In this document: positions 62,718 to 64,000 of the stretch, piece after piece
How positions within the stretch are numbered: the first letter of the stretch is position 1
How the letters are laid out: every line of letters begins with the position of its first letter
NCBI RefSeq assembly: GCF_019801465.1
Contig: NZ_JAHVJA010000007.1
Span: 62,001-126,000 of the forward strand
Reading direction: 5' to 3'
Length of the DNA stretch: 64,000 bases
Source: Leisingera daeponensis
GTDB taxonomy: Bacteria > Pseudomonadota > Alphaproteobacteria > Rhodobacterales > Rhodobacteraceae
Translations under genes and position numbers: made by a program
The notes under the pieces: model-generated
The model's database searches: none
The model's input: the letters and a program-made list of their open reading frames with translations, nothing else
Told to the model about the DNA's origin: nothing

Positions 62718-64000
62718 TCAGGCCTGGTTGACCTGCGAATCTGCTCCTCCTGCGGACGGGCTGCATGTCCACTCCGCAATATGGTCCAGCAACTCCTTCT
62801 TGCGCACAGGCTTGGAAAGGAACCCGTCCATTCCGGCCGCACGGCAGGCAGTTTCATCAGCACTCAGGACATTAGCGGTGAGCGCAAGAACAGGGCAGGG
62901 CTTGCGTCCATTAGCCCGTTCCAGCTCACGCAAGCGCCGGGTCGCCTCCAGCCCGTCCATGACAGGCATCGACATATCCATCAGCACCAGGTCGAAATCC
63001 TGAACGGCGAATGTGTCAACGGCCTCCTGGCCGTTACCGCAAATGGTAAGTTGAATGCCGGTCGGGGCAAGCATCTTTTTCAGCACCAGCTGGTTGGTGC
63101 GGTTGTCTTCGGCAGCAAGAACCCGCAGCTCGCCGAACAGGTCTGCCGCGCGCCCGGTATCGGGCGGACGGGGGGCGTCCGAGGGAACTGCCCCGGTGTT
63201 CAGGGCTTCCTGCAGCGTCTGGAGCAGCAGTTTGCCGCGGGCAGGCTTCATCAGCACATGCACCGTGCTGCAGTCCCTGAGCGCCTGATAGCTGGCGATC
63301 ACGGGACTGCCTGCACAGAAAACGATCGGCAGATCGCGGCAGCCCGGCAGGCTGTGAAGCTGCAGGCAGAATGCCCTGGCCTGCTCCAGCGGCAGGCTTG
63401 TTTCGACCAGAACCAGATCCGGCCGGCAACCGTCATGCAGCTGAGCTTCCAGCTGCACCAGCAGCTCTTGAAGGCTGGGAGAAGCGACAGCGGTTGCACC
63501 CCAGAACTCCAGCTGGCGCAGCCTCACATCGCGGGAAAAGGGAAGGTCGGCAATGACTGCCACATGCCTGCCGGCAAACGGCCGCGTGGCGGGCGGAACC
63601 GGCTCTGCCACCGGCAGCGTCAGGCATACGGTGAAGCAGGAGCCATTGCCGACCTCAGATGCCACATCGATCCGTCCGCCCATCGCATGAGCCAGGCGCG
63701 AGGAAATCGCAAGCCCTAGACCTGTGCCCTCGAACCGCCGGGCTGTTGTGCTCTCGACCTGCTCGAAGGCGTGGAAGATCTGGCCAATGCTGTCTTGAGG
63801 GATGCCGACTCCGGTGTCCCGCACATCAATGCACAGCGGAATTTTATGGCTGTCGTCGTAGTTGAGCGTTAGGCTGACTTGTCCCTCCAGCGTGAACTTT
63901 ACCGCATTGCCAACGAGGTTCATCAGGATCTGGCGCACGCGTCCGCCGTCACCCAGGAAAACCGCCGGAGTGCCTTCGGGGATATCAATGCAGATTTCCA
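62718..64000 (-). CDS. Hybrid sensor histidine kinase, N-terminal part beyond window
   Basis: The frame is open to the window edge; 427 codons are visible. An HATPase domain has N box NLVGNAVKFT, G1 box DTGVGI and G2 box GTGLGLAIS. Next comes a degenerate receiver-like domain (about 100 residues) with Glu where the phosphoacceptor Asp should be (LVLVETSLPL). A full receiver follows (LAAEDNRTNQ, DLVLMDMSMPVMDG, LALTA, SKPV) with the usual Asp and Lys. The DHp and sensor parts lie outside the window. It lies 231 bp upstream of the RTX peroxidase start, on the same strand, and might sense the same cue. Confidence 0.9.
   Translation of the reverse strand, partial: EICIDIPEGTPAVFLGDGGRVRQILMNLVGNAVKFTLEGQVSLTLNYDDSHKIPLCIDVRDTGVGIPQDSIGQIFHAFEQVESTTARRFEGTGLGLAISSRLAHAMGGRIDVASEVGNGSCFTVCLTLPVAEPVPPATRPFAGRHVAVIADLPFSRDVRLRQLEFWGATAVASPSLQELLVQLEAQLHDGCRPDLVLVETSLPLEQARAFCLQLHSLPGCRDLPIVFCAGSPVIASYQALRDCSTVHVLMKPARGKLLLQTLQEALNTGAVPSDAPRPPDTGRAADLFGELRVLAAEDNRTNQLVLKKMLAPTGIQLTICGNGQEAVDTFAVQDFDLVLMDMSMPVMDGLEATRRLRELERANGRKPCPVLALTANVLSADETACRAAGMDGFLSKPVRKKELLDHIAEWTCSPSAGGADSQVNQA

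Overview
The window looks like chromosomal DNA of a marine alphaproteobacterium of the Roseobacter group (Rhodobacteraceae). The evidence is a high-GC sequence with a hemN/hemZ - fnrL - usp - ccoNOQP block, a membrane-anchored cytochrome c of the cy type, a glutathione-dependent formaldehyde pathway, a malonyl-CoA decarboxylase/synthetase operon and many ATGA-type gene overlaps. An SRP RNA and a tRNA-Gln gene argue for a chromosome rather than a plasmid. Genus and species cannot be fixed from the sequence alone.

Layout. 0-9 kb: a partial tyrosine phosphatase, a cobalamin-riboswitch-controlled DUF1636 gene, a TetR/hydrolase divergent pair with twin operators, SRPBCC and NudC genes, cyclic-nucleotide phosphodiesterase CpdB, SRP RNA, prephenate dehydratase, cytochrome cy and a small lipoprotein. 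8.9-14.8 kb: a yejABEF-type peptide ABC transporter. 15-24.5 kb: the oxygen-response block, with hemN, FnrL, two FnrL boxes, a universal stress protein and cbb3 oxidase genes ccoNOQP. It is interrupted by a LysR / SHMT-like / GlsB insertion. 24.5-28.6 kb: an outer-membrane barrel, a Ca2+/Na+ antiporter, a DUF2270 membrane protein, a third FnrL box next to a candidate small RNA, a 59-aa ORF and a LysR gene. 28.8-32.7 kb: a nickel-type metal cluster with HupE/UreJ, a membrane-anchor protein, a His-rich peptide, an InrS-like sensor with its G-tract operator, an MFS exporter and a YqaA protein. 33-37.5 kb: a second aa3-type oxidase operon with two tandem subunit III genes. 37.5-38.9 kb is nearly gene-free. 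38.9-45.5 kb: GntR plus a malonate operon (matA, matB, amidase, AtoE-type transporter). 45.7-50.1 kb: a HIT protein, a ZIP-like membrane protein, formaldehyde detoxification genes and a LysR gene. 50.8-56.6 kb: an RpiR-regulated amino-acid ABC transporter with an N-succinylamino-acid-racemase-like enolase and a GNAT. 56.8-57.9 kb: a decayed helicase-like gene at the 3' end of tRNA-Gln. 58-64 kb: a CoA-transferase, an RTX haem peroxidase and the start of a hybrid histidine kinase.

Several groups appear to act together. FnrL would sense oxygen through an Fe-S cluster and control cbb3 oxidase, usp, possibly hemN, and a new divergent target at 27.27 kb. Cytochrome cy can feed the cbb3 oxidase. 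The mat operon would convert malonate, and perhaps a malonate amide, to acetyl-CoA. The 50.8-56.6 kb cluster has most parts of a D- to L-amino-acid conversion route. The most notable single-gene oddity is S-formylglutathione hydrolase with alanine in place of the catalytic serine. No CRISPR array, intact insertion sequence or intact prophage was seen.
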